From contig NC_067200.1 in assembly GCF_000699445.3 (NCBI RefSeq), positions 13,229,256 through 13,293,255 of the forward strand: a stretch of DNA of 64,000 bases. The letters are read 5' to 3'. The position numbers and the translations under genes are program-made. Below are positions 51,301 to 55,784 of the stretch, piece by piece (the stretch's first letter is position 1; each line of letters begins with the position of its first letter). This DNA comes from Schistosoma haematobium. Lineage: Eukaryota > Platyhelminthes > Trematoda > Strigeidida > Schistosomatidae. The notes under the pieces were generated by a model. That model was not told the DNA's origin and did no database searches. It saw only the letters and a list, made by a program, of their open reading frames with translations.

Positions 51301-51699
51301 TAACATCAACAGTATATCACCGGATCACATGACACACGCATTTTGGTAGACCTGATTGATATATTTTGGTAATTACTGCTTTGTTGTTCCGTGCTCTCTG
51401 TTTTCGTCTTAATTTCTCTGGTTGTAGATAATTATCATTAATTCGATCTGGCACACGAAATGACCTTAATTACTCCGCCCATAAATCAACGGGCTGTCCA
51501 TTTAGGAAAAATTAAAAATTCCCGGCTGATGCATTGGATCGCTGTAATATATGTACTACCTAAACAATTACTGAACTAGTATACTTAAAACTTTCTTCTA
51601 TCACATGTTTGTTCTGCACATCTAATGTTACTATTTATATCAAATTGATCATGCCTGTAAACCGGCGTGAATTCTGTAATTATTATTTTCAGAATATAA

Positions 51700-51764
<65 letters not shown>

Positions 51765-52610
51765 GAGAGAGAATAAATCAGCTTCTAAATGAATAGGAAA
51801 TTAGGAAAAGACAATGAAGGTGGATAGGACATACATTGCACAAATTATCAAACTGCACCACAAGGCAAGCTCTCATTTGGAATCCTCAAGGTCAAAGGAA
51901 AAGAGGAAGAACATAGAACACGTTACGCCGAGAAATGTAGACAAATATGAGAAGGATGAACAACAATTGGATAGAACTAGAAAAGAAGGTCCAGAACAAA
52001 GTGGGTTGGAGAATGCTGGTCAGCGGCCTATGCTCCAATAGGGGTAACAGGACTAAGTTAAGAATACAATTTACTGAATATGTCAGCTCTAACATCGTGT
52101 ACGTCAGTGTATATTTGCTACGCAAGGCATTGTAGAGCATATAAGCCTGGATTCTAATGTATTGACGGCTCATTCTACCAGAAGATATACAAGGAGAAAG
52201 ATGTGACCAATTATATCAATTATGGAGTGTTTACGTGCACAAGCTACATTAGATAGCGATTATAGTAGGTATAAATCGTACTGATGACAAAGCTTTAAAG
52301 ATCAAGGATTCAAATACAACTGAGAAGTACTGAGGTGGGCAGCACACTATCCCAAACACTTAAATATGGGAACAACCAAGTATCGAGTAATCTCATACGT
52401 TTCCAAAAGTTTGTTTATAGAGAAAAATTTTTAAATAAATATCTCCAGTACACATGAAGTCACACGAGTACTTACCGAGCATAGGTGGGACCAGCTTCAT
52501 TTAATTGAGATATTAATGTGCCAGTTGTAGTGACACGACACATACGACGAAGACAACGTTGAATAATTGCATCGAGACGATTTAATTCTGATTGGAAGTT
52601 TTGTAGCCAA
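10813..52610 (-). CDS. RB1CC1: RB1CC1/FIP200-like (ATG11 family) autophagy scaffold, 12 coding blocks, 5' incomplete
   Basis: Join, minus strand, high to low: 52610-52476, 47437-47304, 43477-42418, 39935-39641, 35479-35008, 32817-32477, 27366-27166, 23932-23653, 17528-17297, 15859-14943, 13412-13309, 11049-10813. All junctions are GT-AG, and the phases agree at every step, giving about 1,468 codons. The C-terminus carries the claw fold signature ([15 protein letters not shown], then [13 protein letters not shown], then FIFYRVRA), matching human FIP200 (YFLHSESLPALDL, KKAQNRFKVP, KFYRVKA). In animals FIP200 holds ULK1/ATG13/ATG101 and uses the claw to bind cargo receptors such as p62. The N-terminal ubiquitin-like part is not found. 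The middle is Ser/Asn-rich, with no long coiled coil seen. The exon model is mine, and transcript data could change individual ends. Confidence 0.85.
11050..13308. other. RB1CC1 intron (between blocks 11 and 12)
   Basis: AT-rich intron without a clear mobile element. A stretch near 11,370-11,520 weakly resembles the family M repeat at 53.3 kb. The small minus-strand frames in it carry no recognisable domain. Confidence 0.5.
13309..13412 (-). CDS. RB1CC1: RB1CC1 coding block 11: claw domain middle
   Basis: A 104-base exon with acceptor GTTAACAG| and donor CGA|GTAAGT. It encodes [20 protein letters not shown] and [14 protein letters not shown]. The last part aligns with human VLGKVMEKEYCQAKKAQ. 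The Lys-Arg pair and the following Asn-Asn-Arg (next exon) line up with the basic pocket of the human claw (the K1569/R1573 area), which contacts LIR/FIR motifs of cargo receptors. Confidence 0.85.
13413..14942. other. RB1CC1 intron (between blocks 10 and 11)
   Basis: AT-rich. No coding or repeat feature was recognised. It has the expected GTAAGT donor and AACAG acceptor at its ends. Confidence 0.5.
14943..15859 (-). CDS. RB1CC1: RB1CC1 coding block 10: claw domain first half with a large insertion
   Basis: A 917-base exon. It opens with a predicted first claw strand [17 protein letters not shown] (human QVGDLVLIIL). About 245 residues of Ser/Thr/Asn-rich low-complexity sequence follow, including a poly-Thr then poly-Ser run. 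The next strands are [20 protein letters not shown] and [16 protein letters not shown] (human NYVLFTVSPTLYFLHSESLPALDL). In human FIP200 these two parts are separated by only a few residues. The donor is A|GTAAGT. Confidence 0.85.
15577..15665 (-). repeat. Coding (ACT)n-(AGT)n microsatellite inside RB1CC1 claw insertion
   Basis: On the minus strand a run of ACT codons (Thr) turns into a run of AGT codons (Ser), then AAT/AAC (Asn). The two repeat runs are reverse complements of each other, so the tract can fold on itself in DNA or RNA. Confidence 0.85.
15860..17296. other. RB1CC1 intron (between blocks 9 and 10)
   Basis: AT-rich. A short frame at 15,987-16,280 on the minus strand has no recognisable domain. 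No repeat matched elsewhere in the window. Confidence 0.45.
17297..17528 (-). CDS. RB1CC1: RB1CC1 coding block 9
   Basis: About 77 residues: [20 protein letters not shown], then Asn/Tyr and Ser/Pro-rich sequence, ending [13 protein letters not shown] before GTGAGT. Acceptor choice is between CTAG|GAAG and the AAG| four bases on. The second keeps phase with block 8 and is used here. The end of this block leads straight into the claw domain. Confidence 0.7.
17890..17934 (-). ncRNA. Hammerhead-like motif, minus strand, core mutated
   Basis: On the minus strand ATCCAA, CTGATGAG, a stem II with TTCC...GGAT, then GAGAC in place of GAAAC, and a GTC triplet followed by TTGGA. The substitution in the GAAA box should abolish or strongly reduce cleavage. 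Confidence 0.65.
18006..18050 (+). ncRNA. Hammerhead ribozyme, family 1, core intact
   Basis: Stem I is ATCCGG (18006-18011) with CTGGAT (18045-18050), including one G-T wobble. The core is CTGACGA. Stem II is GTCC/GGAC with a six-base loop, followed by GAAA. Stem III is AC/GT around GTGT. The cleavage triplet GTT ends at 18044. NUH triplets other than GUC are usually slower, so activity may be reduced. Confidence 0.75.
19200..19994 (+). pseudogene. Penelope-like element, RT end and GIY-YIG endonuclease domain, broken
   Basis: From 19419 one frame reads [20 protein letters not shown], then [20 protein letters not shown]. These are the hallmarks of a Penelope GIY-YIG nuclease: the YKI and YIG strands, Cys residues before YIG and the R..L..RL.EH helix. 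Further on are a conserved Glu (REFLKT) and an [14 protein letters not shown] tail. A TGA at 19695-19697 replaces a codon that is Trp in many relatives. Upstream, in another frame, [20 protein letters not shown] matches the linker after the reverse transcriptase, so a frameshift and stops separate the parts. The element is dead. The minus-strand frame at 19.2-19.4 kb is its shadow. Confidence 0.8.
22609..22908 (+). pseudogene. Non-LTR family A, 5'-truncated 3' end copy
   Basis: Translates in part as [20 protein letters not shown], then [20 protein letters not shown]. It then has a TAG in the QDRVGW region and ends SNRRM before GTATGTAAGTAAGTAA, the family's (GTAA)n tail. A short repeat TTGCTCTC at 22611-22618 and 22909-22916 is a likely target-site duplication. 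Confidence 0.8.
23270..23425 (+). mobile_element. Hammerhead family 2 element, decayed
   Basis: The stretch runs TGTATGCCTGCTTAGTG, GGTCGTGGATGAG, ACGACCAAACGACC, CAGTGCTCC and TTTTCAATG, in the order of the family 2 landmarks, but the CTGANGA box is lost. Confidence 0.5.
23653..23932 (-). CDS. RB1CC1: RB1CC1 coding block 8
   Basis: The block follows acceptor CGTCCAG| and encodes [40 protein letters not shown] and a Ser/Thr-rich remainder ending NNMFTK. The [16 protein letters not shown] part may form a short helix. The donor reads GTTCGT, a weaker match to consensus than the others, and leaves one base of a codon. Confidence 0.7.
24465..24590 (+). mobile_element. Hammerhead family 2 element, decayed
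   Basis: Fragments of the family order remain (GAGTTCAACCTCAGC, TCCCACACTAGAACGAAAT, TTCCAGATTTTCAATGG). The core upstream of stem II is lost. Confidence 0.45.
24925..25170 (+). repeat. LTR-like promoter-bearing repeat, family L1
   Basis: Shares with 2.80-3.00 kb the TTGGTATATAAAC TATA box, GTATGTTTGAAATATAATG, GTTCTGGACTC, GGGCTAGACAGG, GATCGATAAGTACG and GCTCTCTAAT. Probably a solo-LTR fragment. Confidence 0.45.
25558..25885 (+). mobile_element. Hammerhead family 2 element with left arm
   Basis: The left arm TCAGTATGGAGATTTGTG...TTTTCACAGCTGAATTCACG is the inverse of the right arm seen in the minus-strand copy at 38.46 kb. Then come a tRNA-like part (GCGCGCGAAACCGAAGATCC, GGGTTTGAGTCACG) and a hammerhead block CTGTGGAG...GGACGAAACGGTCGTCCAGTGC. 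Core A6 is changed to T, so the ribozyme is probably inactive. Stem III, triplet and the 3' side of stem I are kept. Confidence 0.7.
26295..26560 (+). mobile_element. Hammerhead family 1 element (inverted pair, degenerate)
   Basis: The left minus-strand motif (CATCCTACTTGAGACCCATC) and the right plus-strand motif (CATCCACCTGATGAG then GAAAC) flank a tRNA-like CGAACCAGGACTCG. The right motif has the core boxes but an extra base in stem II and a changed stem III, so activity is doubtful. Confidence 0.6.
26840..26926 (+). pseudogene. Non-LTR family A, extreme 3' end only
   Basis: [20 protein letters not shown] followed by the GGGGTAACAGGCGTAAGTAA tail. A very short, 5'-truncated copy. Confidence 0.65.
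27166..27366 (-). CDS. RB1CC1: RB1CC1 coding block 7
   Basis: A 201-base block, phase 0 on both sides: [20 protein letters not shown], then a polar stretch with [20 protein letters not shown], ending STVKE before GTGAGT. The acceptor (AATAAAAG|) has a poor pyrimidine tract, so the 5' edge is less certain. No domain was recognised. Confidence 0.65.
27700..27910 (+). pseudogene. Non-LTR family A, 3' end copy
   Basis: Reads [40 protein letters not shown] and [20 protein letters not shown], then GTAACTAAGTAA. Open through the last 70 or so codons, but 5'-truncated. Confidence 0.75.
28799..29282 (+). repeat. Family F repeat unit, copy 1 (unclassified, about 480 bp)
   Basis: Nearly identical to 49318-49797, with differences scattered singly. 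It begins CCTGGAGGTACCTGAAAAGG and ends CACGGTAGCAACAA. A decayed third copy is at 33.2-33.6 kb. Open frames on both strands are short and inconsistent between copies, so it is probably non-coding or a fragment of a larger mobile element. Here it runs directly into a family B 3' end. Confidence 0.7.
29283..29640 (+). mobile_element. Non-LTR family B, 3' end copy
   Basis: The text GTAGATGCAGAGTACTTGG, GACATGGCTCAGAATCGATC and CTATCTTCCCCTAAACTAAG matches the reverse complement of the copies at 59.05 and 61.79 kb. It ends near GTTGTAGCTGACTAACTGA, the worn (TGAC)n tail. The first part encodes the last residues of the family ORF, out of frame in places. Confidence 0.75.
30565..30753 (+). mobile_element. 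Hammerhead family 2 element with terminal inverted arms, near-intact
   Basis: The left arm (CACAGATTGAAATCATGAGT, CAATTGAAG..CCATGGAAAACCTG) is the inverse of the right end (CAGGTTTTC, AATTGACTCATGATTTCAGT, CTGTG). Between them are the B-box-like TGGGTTCGAAT and an intact-looking hammerhead. A (TA)n run follows immediately. Confidence 0.8.
30672..30717 (+). ncRNA. Hammerhead ribozyme, family 2, core intact
   Basis: GCACTG (30672 on) pairs with CAGTGC (30712-30717). The core is CTGAGGA, stem II GTCC/GGAC with a seven-base loop, then GAAA. Stem III is AC/GT around GACC, and the GTC cleavage triplet ends at 30711. All conserved positions are present. Same fold as the copy at 8.36 kb, with substitutions only in loops. 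Confidence 0.8.
30755..30802. repeat. (TA)n microsatellite
   Basis: About 48 bases of uninterrupted AT alternation at the 3' end of the hammerhead family 2 element. Confidence 0.9.
31090..31503 (+). pseudogene. Non-LTR family A, 3' end copy, decayed
   Basis: Blocks matching [20 protein letters not shown] and the [17 protein letters not shown] segment are present with frameshifts and a stop. The copy ends AGGGGTAACAGGCGTAAGTA plus AGTAA. Confidence 0.75.
31580..32108 (+). pseudogene. Non-LTR family B, 3' end copy, decayed
   Basis: The stretch corresponds to the VLRMP..RLPRRAM region, then [20 protein letters not shown], then the 3' untranslated part. It ends with GACTGACTGACCG, the family's (TGAC)n tail. 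Stops and frameshifts interrupt the reading frame. Confidence 0.75.
32477..32817 (-). CDS. RB1CC1: RB1CC1 coding block 6, short helical segment
   Basis: The block encodes [40 protein letters not shown] and [20 protein letters not shown], then an Asn/Ser-rich tail ending LKCLFN before GTAAGT. The middle is the only part between the conserved ends that looks convincingly helical, and it may be what remains of the coiled coil. Acceptor ATACAAG| keeps phase with block 5. Confidence 0.8.
33215..33600 (+). repeat. Family F repeat, copy 3, decayed
   Basis: Landmarks in the same order as the 28.8 and 49.3 kb copies: TCTTTTTGTGAGAAGTTCTA, CCCGTACTATTAAGAC, GGGTGAGGT, TTCTAACCTC, CATCACGATATGCCATCCCGACCACCACATC. 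Many substitutions. Confidence 0.55.
33679..34414 (+). pseudogene. Non-LTR retrotransposon family A, young 5'-truncated copy with open RT C-terminus
   Basis: An uninterrupted frame (about 240 codons from 33689) encodes the C-terminal part of a reverse transcriptase: [11 protein letters not shown], the [10 protein letters not shown] motif, [19 protein letters not shown], then a basic [20 protein letters not shown] tail ending CSIGSNRRK. This arrangement is common in RTE-related and similar non-LTR elements. The catalytic YxDD part and the endonuclease are missing through 5' truncation. The sequence AATGCAATTCT occurs at both ends (33668-33678 and 34415-34425), an 11-base target-site duplication that sets the insertion limits. 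The 3' tail is GTAAGTAAGT. The open frame and exact duplication suggest recent insertion. It lies antisense in a RB1CC1 intron. Confidence 0.85.
35008..35479 (-). CDS. RB1CC1: RB1CC1 coding block 5, low-complexity
   Basis: About 157 residues, phase 0 in and phase 1 out. The content is acidic and Ser/Asn/His-rich: [18 protein letters not shown], a run of eleven or so Ser, then an acidic [10 protein letters not shown] segment, then Asn repeats. Low-complexity coding runs from trinucleotide repeats (GAT/TCA, AAT) are evident. No domain was recognised. In human FIP200 this position is also poorly conserved linker. Confidence 0.75.
36026..37640 (-). pseudogene. Non-LTR retrotransposon family B, reverse transcriptase fragment interrupted by family C
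   Basis: Minus strand. From about 37640 the frame reads [20 protein letters not shown], the RT catalytic box (Y-D-D-D instead of the usual YADD). Next are [13 protein letters not shown], the YLGS motif ([12 protein letters not shown]), [14 protein letters not shown] and [14 protein letters not shown]. There a family C insertion (36598-37069) breaks it. Beyond, the frame resumes with a [24 protein letters not shown] part and a [14 protein letters not shown] end, with stops. The 3' end at about 36026 is CAGTCAGTCAG, the (TGAC)n tail. The open frame that runs on into the insert is a chance fusion. Confidence 0.8.
36598..37069 (-). mobile_element. Family C SINE-like element inserted in family B
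   Basis: It is flanked by CTACCTAATA (36588-36597) and CTACCTAGTA (37070-37079), a ten-base target-site duplication with one change. On the minus strand it starts near GGCCGAGAGTGGGG and ends ...TATTTATGTGTTC followed by (AAT)n, so it is retroposed with a simple tail. Other copies are at 44.97, 52.94 and 63.07 kb. No consistent reading frame is shared between copies, so the frames here are not listed as genes. Confidence 0.75.
37822..38037 (+). repeat. Inverted duplication family G, arm 1
   Basis: 216 bases match the minus strand of 48514-48729 with about ten differences by eye. Both arms keep an open frame encoding [20 protein letters not shown] and [15 protein letters not shown], ending ...[10 protein letters not shown](F/S)NS. 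No domain was recognised. It may be part of an unrecognised mobile element. Confidence 0.75.
38455..38665 (-). mobile_element. Hammerhead family 2 element, minus strand, degenerate
   Basis: On the minus strand: GGCGCGTGAGACCGAAGGTC, GGGTTTGAGTCACGCG, GGTCGTGGATGCTCACTG, CTAAGGAAG...GCGAAATGACCGTCC, then the right arm with ACTCGTGAATTGAACTGTG and CCACAAATCCTCATACTGA. The core CTGANGA and GAAAC boxes are both altered. Confidence 0.65.
38810..38925 (-). mobile_element. Hammerhead family 2 right-arm fragment, minus strand
   Basis: TTCATGAGTCGACCTAAGC, AGAAACCTGGAAGCACTGGA and CTTAGATCGACTAGTGAATT match the 3' arm of family 2 in reverse, and a second arm overlaps it. The ribozyme core is absent. 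Confidence 0.45.
39641..39935 (-). CDS. RB1CC1: RB1CC1 coding block 4
   Basis: A strong acceptor (TTTTTTTCCCAG) and a donor GTATGT bound 295 bases. The block begins [20 protein letters not shown] and continues [20 protein letters not shown]. It matches the human segment RNRLFRGLDSWPPSFC with its conserved Trp, Pro and Cys. The remainder ([18 protein letters not shown]) is less conserved. It leaves on a complete codon. Confidence 0.85.
40145..40372 (+). mobile_element. Hammerhead family 1 element, degenerate, with clear tRNA-like box on the minus strand
   Basis: The left minus-strand motif (CATCCTATTTGAGACTCTTC) and the right plus-strand remnant (ACATCCAGGTGATAATTCC, GAAACACGCCTCTGGATTCC) flank CACAGGGACTCGAACCC. 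Read on the minus strand, that is GGGTTCGAGTCCCTGTG, a good pol III B-box. Both ribozyme cores are damaged. Confidence 0.6.
40610..40885 (+). repeat. LTR-like repeat, family L2
   Basis: Contains GGGTATTTATAGCGTTT (TATA-like), GAGGTTCTGGAACCCGACC and GTTGATTGGATAAAACGTT. The layout matches 1.26-1.54 and 46.18-46.40 kb. No coding sequence. Confidence 0.35.
41090..41790 (+). pseudogene. Non-LTR family B, decayed 3' end
   Basis: TAGGTGTAGACTACCTGATT, AGGGTTTGCGAGATCATCAT and GGTTCAGAATCAATTACATT follow the family order at low identity. The 3' landmark GATGTGGTATGGGGACATG is at about 41.73 kb, with unrelated DNA in between. Confidence 0.5.
42045..42220 (+). mobile_element. Hammerhead family 1 element, partial
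   Basis: CCCAAATAGGACGAAACGCGTGTTCTAGATTCCACTGC is the 3' half of the motif (stem II, GAAA, stem III, triplet, stem I). The upstream CTGANGA box is replaced by unrelated bases, so it cannot form the core. TTATTGGCATATGTGCATCC nearby recurs inverted at 18.13 kb. (Motif at about 42148-42206.). Confidence 0.55.
42264..42337. repeat. (AAT)n microsatellite
   Basis: About 74 bases of AAT units at the acceptor side of an RB1CC1 intron boundary region, within 100 bases of coding block 3's donor. Confidence 0.9.
42418..43477 (-). CDS. RB1CC1: RB1CC1 coding block 3, large lineage-specific exon
   Basis: A 1,060-base block adds about 353 residues between two segments that are nearly adjacent in human FIP200. 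It starts [12 protein letters not shown] and has a Thr-rich tract. A basic stretch ([20 protein letters not shown] and [20 protein letters not shown]) follows. A short amphipathic-looking segment near its centre reads [20 protein letters not shown], and the rest is Ser/Asn-rich. It leaves with GA and donor GTAAGC. It is not divisible by three, so skipping it would break the frame. No known domain was recognised in the added part. Confidence 0.8.
43618..43805 (-). mobile_element. Hammerhead family 2 element, minus strand, decayed
   Basis: Landmarks in reverse order: TTCATCACGAGTTGGTCTCA, GGAACTCCATAGCAATGTGC and a worn tRNA-like part. No functional core remains. Confidence 0.4.
44690..44969 (+). 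pseudogene. Non-LTR family B, decayed 3' end fragment
   Basis: GGTAGGCGTAAACTGATTGG, GGTTTACGAGATTATCGTAA, CAGAGACTTTGAATGACAT follow the family B order at low identity. Confidence 0.5.
44970..45460 (+). mobile_element. Family C SINE-like element, plus strand
   Basis: Begins near GGCCTAGTACGGCTGAGAGT, continues with CAGCCACTCTATCAGGGAAG, AAATTGAGAGGACCAAAAGC and GGAGTGGCTCCTTAAGAAAA, and runs to ATCAATGTTAATGTGTTTGA. The part after that also matches 62.99-63.09 kb in reverse, so the repeated unit may be longer than the copy at 36.6 kb. Confidence 0.65.
45585..45745 (-). pseudogene. Non-LTR family B, short decayed fragment
   Basis: CGAAGAGTGAATGTAGAACG, GATTCTGAGTCGTGTAACTC, CCAAGTAGTCTGAATGTATT match the minus-strand copies at 59 and 62 kb at low identity. 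Confidence 0.45.
46180..46405 (+). repeat. LTR-like repeat, family L2, decayed
   Basis: AGTATATTTATAGTTTTTTC and CTAACGCTGATTGGGTAAGA line up with the other L2 blocks. Confidence 0.3.
46555..47065 (+). repeat. LTR-like repeat, family L1, interrupted
   Basis: A first piece (TTTTATGGTGCGATGCGGTC) and a second (GGTCTGTTTGTATATAAACC, GTATGTCTGAAATATACGAT, GTGTTCTAGACTG) correspond to the L1 block, with about 250 bases of other DNA between them. Confidence 0.35.
47304..47437 (-). CDS. RB1CC1: RB1CC1 coding block 2 (helical region)
   Basis: The block encodes [18 protein letters not shown], then [20 protein letters not shown] and IFSKHL, matching the LAVVEVVRR...EAEKSKRESFGKLF stretch of human FIP200. 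Two acceptors are possible. I chose AATAG| at 47438 because it keeps phase with block 1. The AG eight bases further in does not. The donor is GTATGT. Confidence 0.85.
48514..48729 (-). repeat. Inverted duplication family G, arm 2
   Basis: Counterpart of 37822-38037. It keeps the same open frame ([20 protein letters not shown]), here extended upstream. The high identity across an intervening 10 kb points to a recently active repeat rather than an old duplication. Confidence 0.75.
49318..49797 (+). repeat. Family F repeat unit, copy 2
   Basis: Near-identical partner of 28799-29282. Its downstream neighbour differs (GATCGTGTGATGTAG instead of a family B end), which places the right boundary near GTAGCAACAA. 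Confidence 0.7.
50385..50527 (+). pseudogene. Non-LTR family A, 5' piece of a copy split by a CR1-like insertion
   Basis: AATATGAACGTCAAGACAGT, CAATTGAATGGAGCTGAAAC and TATTTATGAACAATTGTCTA correspond to the [12 protein letters not shown] region. It stops at ATACCATCAACAAAACCTAC, and the continuation is found at 51.76 kb. Confidence 0.7.
50528..51762 (+). pseudogene. CR1/Jockey-like non-LTR retrotransposon, 3' part with open RT C-terminus and (ATT)n tail
   Basis: The frame is open for about 225 codons to the stop at 51208-51210: [20 protein letters not shown], then [60 protein letters not shown], then [20 protein letters not shown]. The pattern of YK..VRP.LEYC, VQRRFT, LGL..L..RR..LDL and R..R.WN.LP is the thumb/C-terminal region of CR1- and Jockey-type reverse transcriptases. 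The 3' untranslated part ends in a long ATT run. The element sits inside a family A copy, so it is the younger of the two. Confidence 0.8.
51701..51760. repeat. (ATT)n tail of the CR1-like element
   Basis: Sixty bases of ATT units directly after the element's 3' end. Confidence 0.85.
51763..52060 (+). pseudogene. Non-LTR family A, 3' piece of the split copy
   Basis: Resumes at the WERTNQ region (GAGAGAGAATAAATCAGC), with QRKRGRT-like and [18 protein letters not shown] fragments in shifting frames, then [17 protein letters not shown] and the altered tail AGGACTAAGTTAAG. Confidence 0.7.
52476..52610 (-). CDS. RB1CC1: RB1CC1 coding block 1 (first found; helical region)
   Basis: An acceptor TTGTAG and a donor CG|GTAAGT bound 135 bases encoding [20 protein letters not shown], then [20 protein letters not shown] and PTYA. 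It aligns by eye with the helical stretch of human FIP200 that ends in ...KIVEALSTVPQMY. It enters with one base completing a codon and leaves with two, so upstream coding exons must exist. They should lie between 52.6 kb and beyond the window end. Confidence 0.85.
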
Positions 52611-52935
52611 CTACAATAACAAAAAAGGTAACTAATATTACACATAAATTCTAAATATTATATTCAATCAATGATTGTGCAGAATGCACAATAAGATTGA
52701 TAAAAAAAATTGTAGAACTATTGAATATTAAGAATTCCTTTTTTTCTTGATGGCTGGATTTATCTTAAATGATTGACACACAAATTTAAAGCATAAAATA
52801 TGAGTGAAAAGAATGTACTGACTTCCCACACTATAATCATAATTACCTTGGTTATATTGAAATCCATGTTTAAAAATAATTCATAGTAAAGTTTCAAGGG
52901 TATTCAAGAAATGTCTCATAATGTGATCAATCTTT

Positions 52936-53265
52936 GGTAGGGCCGAGAGTGAGGAGAGTCTGCTCCCTCTTTCAAATTGCTCTCACATGGCCACGCGTAT
53001 ACAGCCACTCTATCAGAGAATTCTTACTCACTGCATTTTCGTAGATGGTGTGTTGTTTACGAAATTGAGAGGACCAAAAGCGAGTATTCGGATCTTTAAG
53101 CGGGTTTGCGGGTACGGAGGGTCCAACTACGGGAGTTGCAAAACAACAACTCCAAACCAATTGGCTATATGAGTCGCACGATCCTAGAAAATGGGTGGTG
53201 TATGAACCTATCGTCGGTCAGCAAGGTATATCTTAAAACGTTTGCCTTGGTGACGATACTGTAAT
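52936..53265 (+). mobile_element. Family C SINE-like element, 3'-incomplete
   Basis: Starts GGGCCGAGAGTGAGGAGAGT and continues ACAGCCACTCTATCAGAGAA, AAATTGAGAGGACCAAAAGC, GGGTCCAACTACGGGAGTTG. It loses similarity after TATCGTCGGTCAGC. Confidence 0.65.
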
Positions 53266-53465
53266 AGCATGAAACCTAAGTCTAGTGTTTCCTGGCGACT
53301 ACCTCCAATTATCTAACACTATATTATAGTGCACGTGATGCCGAGTCATAGAGACAAGTGGCAACTCTGTCGATAGAATTCGATCAGCACTAAAAAGACA
53401 AAACAAACAAGACATTGGTCCACTACCGAGTGATCAATGATGAGCTTGCATATACATGTTGAATG
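53262..53465 (+). repeat. Unclassified degenerate repeat (family M)
   Basis: GAAACCTAAGTCTAGTGTTT, CGTGATGCCGAGTCATAGAG and TCGATAGAATTCGATCAGCA recur at lower identity at 5.03 and 11.37 kb. Confidence 0.35.
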
Positions 53466-55780
53466 ATAATAATAATATTCGTTTTCACTGAAATAATCAC
53501 GGAAAATAACACTATGGAACGAATAGTGTAAGACTTTGAAAGTAGTTGTGTTTTAATAAGTTAAACAGGTGGGCACAAGAACCATAGGAAAATATTGCAT
53601 TTGATAATTTTATCTTACACTAAGCAGCAAGACTAAAAGAGGAATATAATGAAAAGGTGGGAATAGGAAACGACGTATCGGATTAGGAAATAGAATTTTG
53701 GATGAAACGAAGTGAAGATTTATCGGAAGATTAACAATGAATGTATCCGAGCCCCGTTTACTGCCAAAAAAACGACTCTGAACCATTTTTCTGTTATGGT
53801 TTCCTTGTTATGGTAGAGTACAATTCGTTTACTCCCACAGCAAAGCTCGGCTTTGTAATCAAGAACTTTAAGAAGTGATATCAGATTTGTGGACTAAAAA
53901 TCCGAATTAGTCATTGTACAAGTGTTTGATACATAGAAAATAATCAAGTACTAACAAGCAATGTGTGTTAGCCACAGCATCAAGTTAGCAGTGAAAGCTG
54001 GTACGTATGCTTTTTTTTTGTTTGGGATGCATAAGGTGTATATATATATATATGTATCCTGTTGTTGATGCCCACTACGAGACTCGAACACAGTATATCC
54101 CATTACAAAAGTCAAAGTGCTATACACTTCTAACTAATATATCCATATAGACAATAACTAGTATGAGTTTGAGTTATCTCGTTGTTCATAATTAAAACTG
54201 AATTTTGATAAGTCTTTGTTCACTTGTATTTCATCTTGTGGGGTTTTTTCTCGAAATACCCATTGTCTCAAATGTTTGATAGAGTAGATTGAATGTAGTT
54301 AACAATGGAATCAAAAATGCATATTTCATCCTAAAAGGCATGATTAAAATGGCTATTATCTCGGTAATTTATATACGATACACATATACCAACAACTGCT
54401 GGTCAAAATTCCGTTCTAAATACTAACAACGGGATAATTTAAACACCCTTATAAATAATAATTGAACGGTTATGTTTCAATATTCCATAAATAATAACAG
54501 ATTAGTTAGCCATATAGTATTAGTTTTCAACTGATCAACAGATAGAAGATAGATATACATCTTGAACTACAACAGATAGAGTAAATTGGCATCAAAACAT
54601 GTGGGTAAAATTCTTTTCGAATAAGATTAAAAATCCCTTGTAAGATTTTGCATTTTCACTAGGAATATTAAACGAAATGTAGACACATGGTATGCAGCTA
54701 AACAAATTATATCCCTTGTGTAAATTGCACAACAACGACAACTACATAAGATATTGTTAGATACATTTAATTCAAGAATATGTCAATGTTTATAGCAAAT
54801 TGTTTACAGTTAGAATAACTTGTCTGAATCTCTCTCTCTGTATATATACAGAAACAGACGATGGGATGGAATTCAATAATTAGGAAATGACATATACCTT
54901 AAGATAATTTTGAAAGTGTATTGTGTAGAGTTATCGATACAAATGTTCAAAAGGACTAGGATTAACAACTGTCTTAAATGATTAGACAGTAAGTGATGTA
55001 CAGAACCAATTTCCTTTTCAATCGTCTACGATATTTTATTGTGTGTATTTTTATGCTTAAAATTTTGTACAAGAAGTACATTATTTGATTACATAGAAAT
55101 CTAATCCTCTAGTCAGTGAGTAGGTTTCGATAATCAAATCATTTGGGCGCTTAAGTCGATCGTTCAGTTTTAGATGTGTGAACTACTTAAACTTTGCCCC
55201 GGGAGTTGAAGTATCTTCATACTGAAGAGTTATGACACTTCATCGTGAAAGCCGTTTTTATTCAGAAGCCTTTTGACAACCAGAATAACAACACATAAGT
55301 ACATGAAATGCCAGCACAATATGGAAGACCAGAAATATCATTCGAATAGTGATAGAAATAAGAAGACATAAACTTAAGAAGCTTGGTAAGTGGCTAGAAG
55401 TGATTGATTAGATTATGGGATCAGGAAGATTGTACATTTTTTATTTACGTGGATTTACATAAAAAAAGTCGTATTAAATAAGTGACATCGCTCGCAATCA
55501 AGAACAATCGTATTGATTCACCAAATGGAATTGTTAATTAACGATCAAGACATTCAACTTTCAACCACAAAGTAGCAGGTTCAAAACCCAGCTCTATTAA
55601 ACAAATTTAGTATGATTAGCAAGATAATATCGCTAGAAATCACACTTAAAGTATGCTTTGAAACCGAATATACGAGTTTGTACGTTCAAAAAGGGTTATT
55701 TGTTGTCTTATTTTTTTTATTTTTAAGTGATTACAATTTCGTACACTTTATTCTTTAATTGAGAAAATGAGTCATTACTA
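53466..55780. other. No recognised gene; AT-rich
   Basis: No open frame above background and no shared repeat with good support. A possible hammerhead family 1 remnant near 54.3 kb (TTAACAATGGAATC, TTTCATCCTA) is too eroded to delimit. Undetected short 5' exons of RB1CC1 could lie here. Confidence 0.35.
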
Positions 55781-55784
55781 CTAT

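Larger units (their letters stand above)
47438..52475. other. RB1CC1 intron (between blocks 1 and 2)
   Basis: Contains arm 2 of the inverted duplication (48.5 kb), the second family F unit (49.3 kb) and a family A copy split by a CR1-like insertion (50.4-52.05 kb). The stretches 47.5-48.5 and 49.85-50.35 kb show nothing nameable. Confidence 0.5.
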
